Assembly: GCA_942492065.1 (NCBI GenBank)
Contig: CALODV010000008.1
Coordinates: 186,001 to 250,000 of the forward strand
Origin: G963665815 sp942492065
GTDB taxonomy: Bacteria > Cloacimonadota > Cloacimonadia > Cloacimonadales > JAIOQZ01
DNA length: 64,000 bases
Direction of reading: 5' to 3'
In this document: positions 24,917-33,738 of the stretch, one piece after another
How the letters are laid out: each line of letters opens with the position of its first letter
Position numbering within the stretch: the first letter of the stretch is position 1
The notes under the pieces: model-generated
The model's input: only the letters and a program-made list of their open reading frames with translations
The model's database searches: none
Told to the model about the DNA's origin: nothing
Program-made: the position numbers and the translations under genes

Positions 24917-25077
24917 TGGGAGTTTGAAAAACAAACCACAGGTATGCAACGAAAAAGGTTCGCGAGCATCCCTGAAACTTCATCCGCTTGTCTCTACGAG
25001 GTTCTTATTACAGTGTCTTTTATTCCATTCTGTGGATGTGTATAAATTCTCATCATTGCTGTCCCCAAACTAATAAA

Positions 25078-25106
25078 TTGACAAATCAAAATTCCTGTAG
25101 TACAGC
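25078..25106 (+). promoter_or_regulatory. Possible promoter of the TsaA-UvrA fusion gene
   Basis: A perfect TTGACA (25078-25083) is followed after 17 bases by TACAGC, a poor -10; CATAAA lies four bases further. It is placed correctly, about 25-55 bases before the ATG at 25137. The rest of the gap 24917-25077 shows no gene or clear structure. Confidence 0.35.
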
Positions 25107-25136
25107 ATAAAATATCAAAAATGAGGATAAACTACT

Positions 25137-28100
25137 ATGCAATGTACACTGAACTCAATCGGGAATCTTAAAAAAACGAAAGGCTTACACGAGCTGATAA
25201 TCGACCGGAATTATGTTAAAGGGCTGAAAAACATTGAGATGTTCAGTCATATTTTGCTTATCGCTGCAACAAAAGGGCAGGGGCAGAACAGATTTCGTAT
25301 AATAACCGCAGAAATTAAGGACATCGATCTGCTGCCAGGTTACTTTGCTCTCAGGATTGAGGAAAAGATTGAATCTGCTGCCATATACGATCTCAAACCA
25401 TTCATCCCCTGTGAAGATAGAGTAATTGGCGGGGTATATCCGGAAAAACAATCAAGTATTGGTGCTCTCTCGCATAAAGAGGAAATTACTCATGAGCCTG
25501 CTGGTCGGACAGATAGAATTCAGGGAAAGCAGGTGCTGATTATAGACGATGAGCTTCATAGTCAATTCAAACCGGGCGATTATGTCAGAGTTGTGTGGTG
25601 GTTCTCAAAGTTTGATAAGAAAGCATTCAGGAAAACCCTGCAGGTTAATCCACCATATGAGGATGCCCCGAAAAGTGGAGTATTCGCAACAAGATCACCT
25701 GTCCGTCCCAATCCAATAGCAATAACTACTGCAAAAATTCTCGGTATCAGTGGAAGTACGATAGAGATTTCAGATATTGAAGCCTATAATAACACACCTG
25801 TTCTGGATGTTCTTCCGTATAGTTCAATAGATAGAAATACTGAGGATATCAGGGTGCCGAAATGGATGACTCATTGGCAAGATCATTTTAAAATAAGTAG
25901 CGATATATCTGAAAATAATGAAAATAAATATATTGATATAAATAAATATATTGAATGTGAGACAGAGAATGTTACTCAGGACAGGGAGATTTCAGCAGAA
26001 AACTCAGATCTTAATCACATAGTTGTTGAAGGTGCCAGACAGAACAATCTCAAGAATGTATCAGTCAGGATTCCCAAGCATAAGTTCACAGTTGTCACGG
26101 GACTGAGCGGATCAGGTAAATCATCTCTTGCTTTTGATACGATATATGCTGAAGCGGAACGACGCTTTACAGGCAGTTTCAGTGCTGCTGGCTCCGGGGT
26201 TGTTCCGGATAAACCCGATTTTGACAATATAACAGGCTTGTCTCCGGCAATTGCGATTGAGCAGAACAGGATCATCAGGAATTCACGGTCAACTGTCGGC
26301 TCGCTGTCCGGAATATACGGATTATTGCGTACGTTATACTCTACATTCGGTACACGATTCTGTGAAATTTGCGGCACTCAGCATCACTATTACACCGTGC
26401 ATGACCTTATTAATCTGGGCAGGAAGTTGAAGAAAAATACGGATTTTAAGATTGTTCAAGGTGATAAGATACTCATTGAAAGTGTCAAAAAAGCTGTTTC
26501 AGGGGATTTGAAAGCTTTGGAGTGTGAACTTGCATCTAAGTTTGAAACACATCATAAATTGACTCTTTTTTTTGATGATGGGACATCTGTTGATGTGACT
26601 GATCGAAAAAGCTGTGTTGAATGCGGAAATCTGTTCTTCGATCTGAAACCTTACATATTCAGCAGTAATAATCCGGAAGGGATGTGCCCGGACTGTAACG
26701 GAACAGGCAGAATGATAAAAGTGGAGGAAGAGTCAGTTATTAACGATCCCGAAAAATCCATACTGGATGGTGCTTCAGCCTGGTGGGGTGATTTACGCAA
26801 GTTCCGGGATAAACCATCTGCAAACTGGATGAGGGGAGAAGTGTTCGCTCTGGCAGCTCATTTCAAAATCGATCTGGAGAAGCCCTGGAATGATTTACCC
26901 GGAGACTTCAGGCATAAACTGCTCAATGGATATAGGGATGAAAAAGTAACTTTCAGGTATGAGTCAGCTTCAGGTCGGTCAGGCAACATTAGCCGTTATG
27001 CCTCCGGGGCAATAACGAATATTGAAAGATTGCTTGCCCAGAATAAAGAAAGTACTAACGGAATGCTGGGTCGATTCTGCATAGAGAAAATCTGTCCGTC
27101 ATGCAGAGGAAGTAAAATTGGACCGGTTGGCAGGAACGTAATGCTGGATGGAGTATATTATACACGTATTGCAGAAAGTTCTATCAGTAAATTAGATTAC
27201 TGGTGTAAAAAGATAAACTCCTATAAATATAAAGTAATATTTGAACAGATAATTGAGATTTGCACTTCTATTTCCGGAGCAGGGCTTGAGTACTTGACTT
27301 TGGACAGACCGGTACCGACTCTATCCGGTGGAGAAATGCAGAGACTGATTCTCTCTACCAGAATGCACAGCGGATTAACTGATCTGCTTTATGTGCTTGA
27401 TGAGCCGTCTAAAGGACTGCATCCTTACGATTATAATAAGATATCTCAACAGGTAAAACGTTTGGCAGATGCCGGAAACACTGTCGTTGTTGTAGAGCAT
27501 GCTGAGGATATAATCAGACAGGCTGACTATGTCATAGATCTTGGACCGGAAAGCGGGGTCAACGGTGGGGAAATAGTAGCTCAGGGCAGCGTGCAGGATA
27601 TAATGGCACATCCTGAATCCATAACAGGCGGGTTTCTTAGAGAAAGCCATTTCATTGCATCAAAGAACAGGCAGGTTAATAAGAAAGACATTGTTTCTGT
27701 AAAAGGGGCATGCAGGAACAATCTGCAGAATGTCGATCTCAATATTCCTCTGGGTAATATTATTGCAGTAACAGGTGTAAGCGGCTCTGGTAAAAGCACT
27801 TTAGTATACGACGTACTGGGAGGAGCCTGGAAAGACTTCTGTACCGGAAAGAAGTCGGCAGGTGATTACCAAAGCGTATCAGGGTTTGAGAATGTATCAA
27901 AGCTGGTCGTTATTGATCAGAGACCTGTTTGGAAGTCTATTCGCTCCAATGCAGCAACTTATCTTGGAGTATTGGATGAGGTCAGGAAGATTTTTGCAGC
28001 TGCTTCTGAGGCAAAATCGAGGAAGTACACTGATGGTATGTTCAGCACAAACTCACCCAAAGGACAATGTCCTGTGTGTAAGGGTTTGGGCTTCAAGAAA

Positions 28101-28676
28101 ATATCTCTTGGATTCATGAGTGATGTTCACATCCGGTGCGAGTCCTGTAAGGGTTTGAGATACAAAGAAGAGGTTCTGGAGATAAAATATAATGGGAATT
28201 CTATTGCTGATGTTCTTGAAATGGATGTCAGGCAGGTTGTTAAGCTGTTTCAGGATAACTCAAAGATTAACGATGTATTGAATTGTCTTATAAAGCTTGG
28301 GCTTGACTATATCAAGATCGGGCAGTCAACAGCGACCTTAAGCGGGGGAGAAGCTCAGAGATTAAAGCTGGCGGCAGAGCTGAACTCTCCGGACCTGAAA
28401 GATGCTCTGATTATTCTGGATGAACCGACTTCCGGGCTTCATATTGCAGATGTTCAGAAGTTTATGGACTTCATCAGGGCTATGAATGCCCAGGGAGCAA
28501 CGATTATTATGATTGAGCACAACATGCGTGTTGTGGCTATGTCAGACTGGATTATAGATATGGGACCGGGAGGTGGAATCAATGGAGGACATATAATTGC
28601 TCAAGGCTCTATTGATGAAGTAATGAGAATAAACGAAAGTTTTACTGCTGAATATTTACGCGAAAAAACTAAATAA
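25137..28676 (+). CDS. Fusion of two TsaA/TrmO-like domains with a UvrA-type ABC protein
   Basis: 1179 residues. Residues 1-105 resemble a TsaA domain without its core motif (KGLKNIEMFSHILLI at the front, YDLKPFIPCEDRV at the end). Residues ~110-250 are a second TsaA domain with GVFATRSPVRPNPI (about 181-194) and NNTPVLDVLPY; TsaA/TrmO proteins are SAM-dependent methyltransferases that make m6t6A37 in tRNA. A polar Asn/Glu linker (~260-300) leads to a UvrA paralogue: Walker A GLSGSGKSS (~322), Cys pairs CEIC, CVECG and CPDCNGTG, signature LSGGEMQRL (~729), second Walker A GVSGSGKST (~880), CPVCKGLGF, LSGGEAQRL (~1068), LDEPTSGLH. No uvrB or uvrC nearby. GAGGA precedes the ATG. Confidence 0.88.
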   Translation: MQCTLNSIGNLKKTKGLHELIIDRNYVKGLKNIEMFSHILLIAATKGQGQNRFRIITAEIKDIDLLPGYFALRIEEKIESAAIYDLKPFIPCEDRVIGGVYPEKQSSIGALSHKEEITHEPAGRTDRIQGKQVLIIDDELHSQFKPGDYVRVVWWFSKFDKKAFRKTLQVNPPYEDAPKSGVFATRSPVRPNPIAITTAKILGISGSTIEISDIEAYNNTPVLDVLPYSSIDRNTEDIRVPKWMTHWQDHFKISSDISENNENKYIDINKYIECETENVTQDREISAENSDLNHIVVEGARQNNLKNVSVRIPKHKFTVVTGLSGSGKSSLAFDTIYAEAERRFTGSFSAAGSGVVPDKPDFDNITGLSPAIAIEQNRIIRNSRSTVGSLSGIYGLLRTLYSTFGTRFCEICGTQHHYYTVHDLINLGRKLKKNTDFKIVQGDKILIESVKKAVSGDLKALECELASKFETHHKLTLFFDDGTSVDVTDRKSCVECGNLFFDLKPYIFSSNNPEGMCPDCNGTGRMIKVEEESVINDPEKSILDGASAWWGDLRKFRDKPSANWMRGEVFALAAHFKIDLEKPWNDLPGDFRHKLLNGYRDEKVTFRYESASGRSGNISRYASGAITNIERLLAQNKESTNGMLGRFCIEKICPSCRGSKIGPVGRNVMLDGVYYTRIAESSISKLDYWCKKINSYKYKVIFEQIIEICTSISGAGLEYLTLDRPVPTLSGGEMQRLILSTRMHSGLTDLLYVLDEPSKGLHPYDYNKISQQVKRLADAGNTVVVVEHAEDIIRQADYVIDLGPESGVNGGEIVAQGSVQDIMAHPESITGGFLRESHFIASKNRQVNKKDIVSVKGACRNNLQNVDLNIPLGNIIAVTGVSGSGKSTLVYDVLGGAWKDFCTGKKSAGDYQSVSGFENVSKLVVIDQRPVWKSIRSNAATYLGVLDEVRKIFAAASEAKSRKYTDGMFSTNSPKGQCPVCKGLGFKKISLGFMSDVHIRCESCKGLRYKEEVLEIKYNGNSIADVLEMDVRQVVKLFQDNSKINDVLNCLIKLGLDYIKIGQSTATLSGGEAQRLKLAAELNSPDLKDALIILDEPTSGLHIADVQKFMDFIRAMNAQGATIIMIEHNMRVVAMSDWIIDMGPGGGINGGHIIAQGSIDEVMRINESFTAEYLREKTK

Positions 28677-28826
28677 TTGTATTTTAGCTTTACACTCATC
28701 TGGAGTATTTTATTATTGAACGTTGCACAAAATTGATATTTGCAGAGTTAATTGAGTTGGATTATAACTATGGATGTCGTTAGGATTGTGTAATTCATAA
28801 TATTCAAAAAACAAGATGAGGATAAA

Positions 28827-31475
28827 ATGAGATACTTTATAATTTGCTTTATGTTGTGCATAGTAAGTTTATATTCAATAAATATATATGATGTGCAATA
28901 CACAGACGTTTCAGGAGATGGAACATATCCTTCTCAATATGAAGATCAGATTGTAACAATCAGTGGAGTTGTAACATGCAACAACTATTTGACAGACAGA
29001 TTCTTTATTGCCGACTCCAACGGCGGATACTGGAACTGTGTTTTTGTATACGATCGTGAAAATGTAAATATTGGTGATTATGTTTCTATTACAGGAGAGG
29101 TTCGAGAGTACAACGGGCTTACTGAAATGGCATCATTGACTGATATGCAGGTTATAAGCAGTGGAAATCCTGTACCTGCTTTCTATCAGGCGACAACAGG
29201 AGAAGCATCTTCCACGGAAGCCCTGGAAGGAGCACCTGTAGAACTTACAAATGCAACAGTTATTACTGCGGATGATGGTTATGGAAACTTTGTTGTGGAT
29301 GACGGATCCGGATCTATTACTATAGCCGGCAACTGTATTTCTCAGGATGATCTTTCCTTTGATATCATCAATGGCATGGTCTTTACATCTATTAAAGGAA
29401 TGATTTCCTATGATTATGGGAATTACACTATCCATCCCAGATATGAGAGCGATTTTATCCGAGGTGACGTTCCTGTCTCTCTTAATGTTCCCGGACAAAA
29501 TGCAAATGTCGGGGACCAGTTTACTATTGACTTCCTTCTCAACACCCCTGCAGACGAGCAGATTGACAGTATCAGAATTAATATTGCATACTCATCAAAT
29601 ATAATATCTTATGATTCTCATAGCGCACCTCAGGGCTATAATGCTTCTTACGCGGACAATATGGGCTCTGGGGTTATCAGAGTTGCTCCGGGGCAGCAGT
29701 TAAACGGTCAGACGAATATCTTTACTCTCGTTATGGATGCAGATGATTCCGGGGATGTCGGACTCAGCGTGACAGACTTCTATGTGAACGGTGCGGATAA
29801 CCAGAATATAATTATTGGTGATTTTATCGTAAGAACCGATTTATTAAGACCGGCAGATGAGATTACGCGCATACAAAGACCAATCTTCAGTGTTCCTCAG
29901 ATTGCTCCTCAGGGATCAACCTTCGACATTATTGTTAATGGTCCGATGGGGGCAACAAACTGGGATGCACGATTGAAATATGCTGATTATGAACTGAACA
30001 TGCTGGTACAGAATGCACAGTTCGATGCTCTGTACGACTTATGGACTCTTACAGTACAAACCCCTGTTACAGATATATATGCATTGTATGATATTTCAGT
30101 CACATGTGACCAGATTGAAACGGATATTGCTGAAAACGCAGTCTATATGATCCCTCAATTCAGAGACAGTTATTACATTGCTCATTTCACAGATACTCAC
30201 CTTCCGGGGCATGTTATGTTCGGAGACGATCCCGGAGAACAGGATATGACAGAGGTTGAAGATTTACGCTCAATTATAAACGATTTGAATGTGATCAGAC
30301 CTGAGTTCATTCTCTTTACAGGGGATGTTGTCAATGAGGGGGAACTGGAAGATCTGAATGACAGACGTTATTATACAATAGCGAAGAATCTGCTTACGGA
30401 ACTTGATGTGCCTGTATTCTTAGTTACAGGTAACCATGACGTTGGTGGCTGGCAGCAGACATCTCCACCTGCAGGAACAGCCCGTAACAACTGGTTCAGA
30501 TTCTTTGGATGGTCTTATCTGGCTGATTATGATACGGAGCCGAATACTCAGAACTACTATTTCAACTATGGCAACACGCTCTTTATAGGGATGGATTCTT
30601 ATGATAATTATGATGATTATAGGCTGGATCTGTTTGGAAACACAAGTTTTACATCCTGGCAGCTAAGCTGGATGAGGAATCTGGTTCAGAGCAATCCGAC
30701 AATGGAAAAGGTTGCATTCTATCACTATGACTTTAATAGTGAGATATCGTTAACCGCAGAGAACCTTGATATGGCTCTGTGGGGACATATACACTCGAAC
30801 TCAGGCAGTATCGGCAGCTATCCATACGATCTGGCAACAGAATCAGTTTGTGACAACAACAGAGCATTCAGAATCGTTAAGTTCGACAATGGTACTATAA
30901 CACCTCTTCAGACAATGTATGCCGGTGGAAACGGGGATAGCTTTACTGTTACCTATAACGCTCCAAATAACGGGACTCAGTCACAGAACACAGCAGCGAT
31001 TTACAACGGTTATAGCACGAACTTTGAGCATGGACTTGTGAAATTCCATGTGACTTCAGGTTTTGACTATGCTACAGATGATGGCGAAATAGTATATCAA
31101 TTGGATGTTGATGGACACAAAGAAGTTGCAGTCAGGTGTAATATTCCTGCAAATGGTTCAACAACTGTATCGGTAAGTGGTACAACAGCAGTTTCCGATA
31201 ATGAAGTGAACGACTATCAGCTTCAGGCTGCAGTATATCCGAATCCTTTCAATCCTCAGACCAATGTTGTTTTCTCGCTAAAAAAGAAAGAGCATGTTAA
31301 AGTCGATATGTTCAACCTTAAGGGACAGAATGCAATGTCAATAGCAGACAGGGAATTTGACAGTGGTATTCATGAACTTACCGTCAGTGCTGATGAACTT
31401 GCTTCCGGAATATATTTTATCAGGATAAGTTCTGAGCATAATACTGTGATAAAGAAGTGTGTACTGCTTAAGTAA
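28827..31475 (+). CDS. Secreted calcineurin-like metallophosphoesterase with T9SS sorting domain
   Basis: 882 residues with a signal peptide (1-17). Residues ~25-210 hold two OB-fold-like modules (QIVTISGVVTCNNY, FVVDDGSGSITIAG), ~212-335 a cohesin-like beta domain (VPGQNANVGDQFTIDFLLNT), ~345-445 an Ig-like strand region, and ~450-690 a phosphoesterase with all metal motifs: FTDTHLPGH, FTGDVVNEG, VTGNHDVGG and LWGHIHSNSG. The last ~75 residues (YPNPFNPQTNVVFSL, SGIYFIRI) form a type A sorting domain for type IX secretion. OB-plus-phosphoesterase layouts occur in extracellular nucleases and nucleotidases, so phosphate scavenging is likely. GAGGATAAA precedes the ATG. Confidence 0.87.
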   Translation: MRYFIICFMLCIVSLYSINIYDVQYTDVSGDGTYPSQYEDQIVTISGVVTCNNYLTDRFFIADSNGGYWNCVFVYDRENVNIGDYVSITGEVREYNGLTEMASLTDMQVISSGNPVPAFYQATTGEASSTEALEGAPVELTNATVITADDGYGNFVVDDGSGSITIAGNCISQDDLSFDIINGMVFTSIKGMISYDYGNYTIHPRYESDFIRGDVPVSLNVPGQNANVGDQFTIDFLLNTPADEQIDSIRINIAYSSNIISYDSHSAPQGYNASYADNMGSGVIRVAPGQQLNGQTNIFTLVMDADDSGDVGLSVTDFYVNGADNQNIIIGDFIVRTDLLRPADEITRIQRPIFSVPQIAPQGSTFDIIVNGPMGATNWDARLKYADYELNMLVQNAQFDALYDLWTLTVQTPVTDIYALYDISVTCDQIETDIAENAVYMIPQFRDSYYIAHFTDTHLPGHVMFGDDPGEQDMTEVEDLRSIINDLNVIRPEFILFTGDVVNEGELEDLNDRRYYTIAKNLLTELDVPVFLVTGNHDVGGWQQTSPPAGTARNNWFRFFGWSYLADYDTEPNTQNYYFNYGNTLFIGMDSYDNYDDYRLDLFGNTSFTSWQLSWMRNLVQSNPTMEKVAFYHYDFNSEISLTAENLDMALWGHIHSNSGSIGSYPYDLATESVCDNNRAFRIVKFDNGTITPLQTMYAGGNGDSFTVTYNAPNNGTQSQNTAAIYNGYSTNFEHGLVKFHVTSGFDYATDDGEIVYQLDVDGHKEVAVRCNIPANGSTTVSVSGTTAVSDNEVNDYQLQAAVYPNPFNPQTNVVFSLKKKEHVKVDMFNLKGQNAMSIADREFDSGIHELTVSADELASGIYFIRISSEHNTVIKKCVLLK

Positions 31476-31492
31476 GGTAATTTTTCTGCAAA

Positions 31493-31510
31493 GGGGCTGT
31501 TAACAGCCCC
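31493..31510. terminator. Bidirectional hairpin between convergent genes
   Basis: GGGGCTGTTAACAGCCCC is an 18-base perfect palindrome, able to form a 7-bp stem with a TTAA loop on either strand. It lies between the phosphoesterase gene (stop 31475) and the hexosaminidase gene (stop 31605). T runs next to it are weak, so termination efficiency is uncertain. Confidence 0.6.
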
Positions 31511-31604
31511 GATGAAAACTGTAAAAAGGTATCACTGTCGGAGGAAACAATCATGACAGAATGCATTTTGAAATATCCCATTACTACTGTGTTCATCTGG
31601 AATT

Positions 31605-32957
31605 CTAATCTGAATTGGCTCTATTGCATATATCCTTAATTTCTGCTTCTGTGAAGATTCCGGGAAGTGCAGAAGGGAGTCTTGTCAGGAATGATTCCCA
31701 GTGTGTATTTGTACCCCAGGTCATCTCTGCCAGTGCAGCCACCCTTGGAAACAGCATATAGAATGCTCGTTCAGGAGTAGGAATCAGCTCTGTCCATAAA
31801 TTAGCCTGTGCTCCCACAATCAGCTCACTTTTGTCCGGATTCGGATCGAATGAATATACTTTTTTAGTATTTATAACTCCAAAACCACCTTTTTCGCCTT
31901 CTTCGGCAGTCTGCTTCCAGTCAAAATACAATGTATTATTTGGAGTTACAATTGTTTTGAAGCCCTTCTCCAGTGCATTCTTTACTGCGCCTTCATTTCT
32001 CCATGCCATAATCCAGGCTTCTGTCTGTAAATCACCTTCCAGTATTTCATCCCAGCCTATTGCAATTTTACCTTTTTCATGAAGATAGTTACAAATATTT
32101 TTGATGAAGTGAGCCTGTAATTCATTCTCGTCTGTAAGATCATTATCGGAAAGTATTTTCTGGCATTTATCACAATGCTTCCAGTTTTCCTTGGGACATT
32201 CATCTCCGCCGATATGTATGAATTTGGACGGGAAGAGACTGATTATCTCATCCAGTACATTATAGGCGAACTCATAAGTCGTTTCTTTTCCCGGGCATAA
32301 TACATTTTCTGATACACCCCATTTGCTCCAGACATGTGTTTCTTCATCTTTGCAGGATAAATAATTATATGTAGAAACTGCAGCCTGCATATGCCCCGGC
32401 ATATCTACCTCTGGAATCACCTCTATCCCTTTCTCGTCGGCATAGTCGATTATTTCAGCAATATCGATTTTAGTAAAGAATCCACCATAGCTCTCTCCAT
32501 TATCCAGCTTACGATATGCTCCATGGCTGGTAAGTTCAGGGTATTTACTAATCTCAATTCGCCAGCCCTGATCATCTGTCAGGTGCATATGGAAATAGTT
32601 GAGTCTGTAGAACGATAGTATATCAATGTATTGTTTAACAAACTCAACATCAAAGAAATGACGGCTTACATCAAGGTGCATTCCTCTCCAAGAGTATTTT
32701 GGATAATCATATATATCCATGCATGGTAGTTCATTGCCGTTTTTCTTTAATTGCTTGAGCAGCATCTCGGCATAAATCTTTGATCTCTTGCTGTTGTACT
32801 TGATTTCTATACTTTTTTTATTGATGAAAATCCGAAAATGATCTTCAGGGAGAGAGGTATCATGTATATATTCTGAAGCGGAATTGCTGTTGAATCCTGC
32901 TTTGAAATTTATTTCCTGTGGATAAGGTATCAGGTTCAGTGTTTTATTTTCTTGCAT
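31605..32957 (-). CDS. Beta-N-acetylhexosaminidase (GH20)
   Basis: Removes terminal GlcNAc or GalNAc from glycans by substrate-assisted catalysis. The 450-aa protein has the GH20 N-terminal b-domain fragment, SWRGMHLDVSRHFFDVEFVK, YFHMHLTDDQGWRIEI, VIPEVDMPGHMQAA and the catalytic Asp252-Glu253 pair in HIGGDECPK, and ends with WELIPTPERAFYM-like sequence and LAEMTW. Unlike many relatives it has no signal peptide, so it probably acts on imported oligosaccharides or recycled peptidoglycan sugars in the cytoplasm. AGGAG precedes the ATG at 32957. Confidence 0.93.
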   Translation of the reverse strand: MQENKTLNLIPYPQEINFKAGFNSNSASEYIHDTSLPEDHFRIFINKKSIEIKYNSKRSKIYAEMLLKQLKKNGNELPCMDIYDYPKYSWRGMHLDVSRHFFDVEFVKQYIDILSFYRLNYFHMHLTDDQGWRIEISKYPELTSHGAYRKLDNGESYGGFFTKIDIAEIIDYADEKGIEVIPEVDMPGHMQAAVSTYNYLSCKDEETHVWSKWGVSENVLCPGKETTYEFAYNVLDEIISLFPSKFIHIGGDECPKENWKHCDKCQKILSDNDLTDENELQAHFIKNICNYLHEKGKIAIGWDEILEGDLQTEAWIMAWRNEGAVKNALEKGFKTIVTPNNTLYFDWKQTAEEGEKGGFGVINTKKVYSFDPNPDKSELIVGAQANLWTELIPTPERAFYMLFPRVAALAEMTWGTNTHWESFLTRLPSALPGIFTEAEIKDICNRANSD

Positions 32958-33028
32958 ATAAATCTCCTGAATAAAACATGGTTAAGACTATAAAAAATGT
33001 CAAATATTGTTTTACGGAGATAAATAAT

Positions 33029-33721
33029 ATGCTATTAACTTATTTCGGACATTCTGCTTTTATGATTGAAATCAATGACTTTACAATACTTATAGATCCT
33101 TTTCTGAAACACAACCCTCACTTTGACCAGAGCTTATACAATGATATCAAACCCGATTATATTTTACTGACTCATGGACATGGTGATCATGTCGGGGATA
33201 CATTTGAACTCGCCAAAAATAAGGGATGTACCGTGATTGCACCGTTTGAACTTGCTGTGTTAATAGGGAAATATGAGATTAATACTCACCCGATGCAGAT
33301 CGGTGGAAGTTTTCCATTTCCATTTGGTGAGGTAAAAATGGTATATGCTCAGCACAGTTCATCATTGACTGATCCTGAAACAGGTGTTGTGCATTACACT
33401 GGCAATCCTTGCGGATATATATTGAAGCTGAATGATAAGACAATCTACCATGCAGGAGATACAGCTTTGTTCAGTGATATGAAGCTGTATGGAGATATTG
33501 AGCAGATAGATTATGCACTGCTTCCGGTGGGTGATAACTTTACTATGGGCATAAAAGATGCAGTTATTGCATCCGGGATGTTAGCAGCTGAAAATGTTAT
33601 TCCTATGCACTACAATACGTTCGATTTAGTAACAATTAATATGCATGATTTAAAAAAACAGTTTGCTCAGAGCAAATCAAAATTGACAATAATTGAGTTT
33701 AATACAAAAATAGAAATATGA
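33029..33721 (+). CDS. UPF0173-type metal-dependent hydrolase
   Basis: Metallo-beta-lactamase-fold hydrolase of unknown substrate. The 230-aa protein shows LTYFGHSAFMIE, the metal motif THGHGDH (His49, His51, Asp53, His54), YHAGDTALFSDMKL and IPMHYNTFDL, which together define the UPF0173/UlaG-like group. The ATG at 33029 is preferred over 32978 because GGAGAT precedes it and it gives the family N-terminus. Only 71 bases separate it from the divergently transcribed hexosaminidase gene. It is followed after 17 bases by the large sensor gene. Confidence 0.9.
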   Translation: MLLTYFGHSAFMIEINDFTILIDPFLKHNPHFDQSLYNDIKPDYILLTHGHGDHVGDTFELAKNKGCTVIAPFELAVLIGKYEINTHPMQIGGSFPFPFGEVKMVYAQHSSSLTDPETGVVHYTGNPCGYILKLNDKTIYHAGDTALFSDMKLYGDIEQIDYALLPVGDNFTMGIKDAVIASGMLAAENVIPMHYNTFDLVTINMHDLKKQFAQSKSKLTIIEFNTKIEI

Positions 33722-33738
33722 AGCATTAAAGAGGTTTT

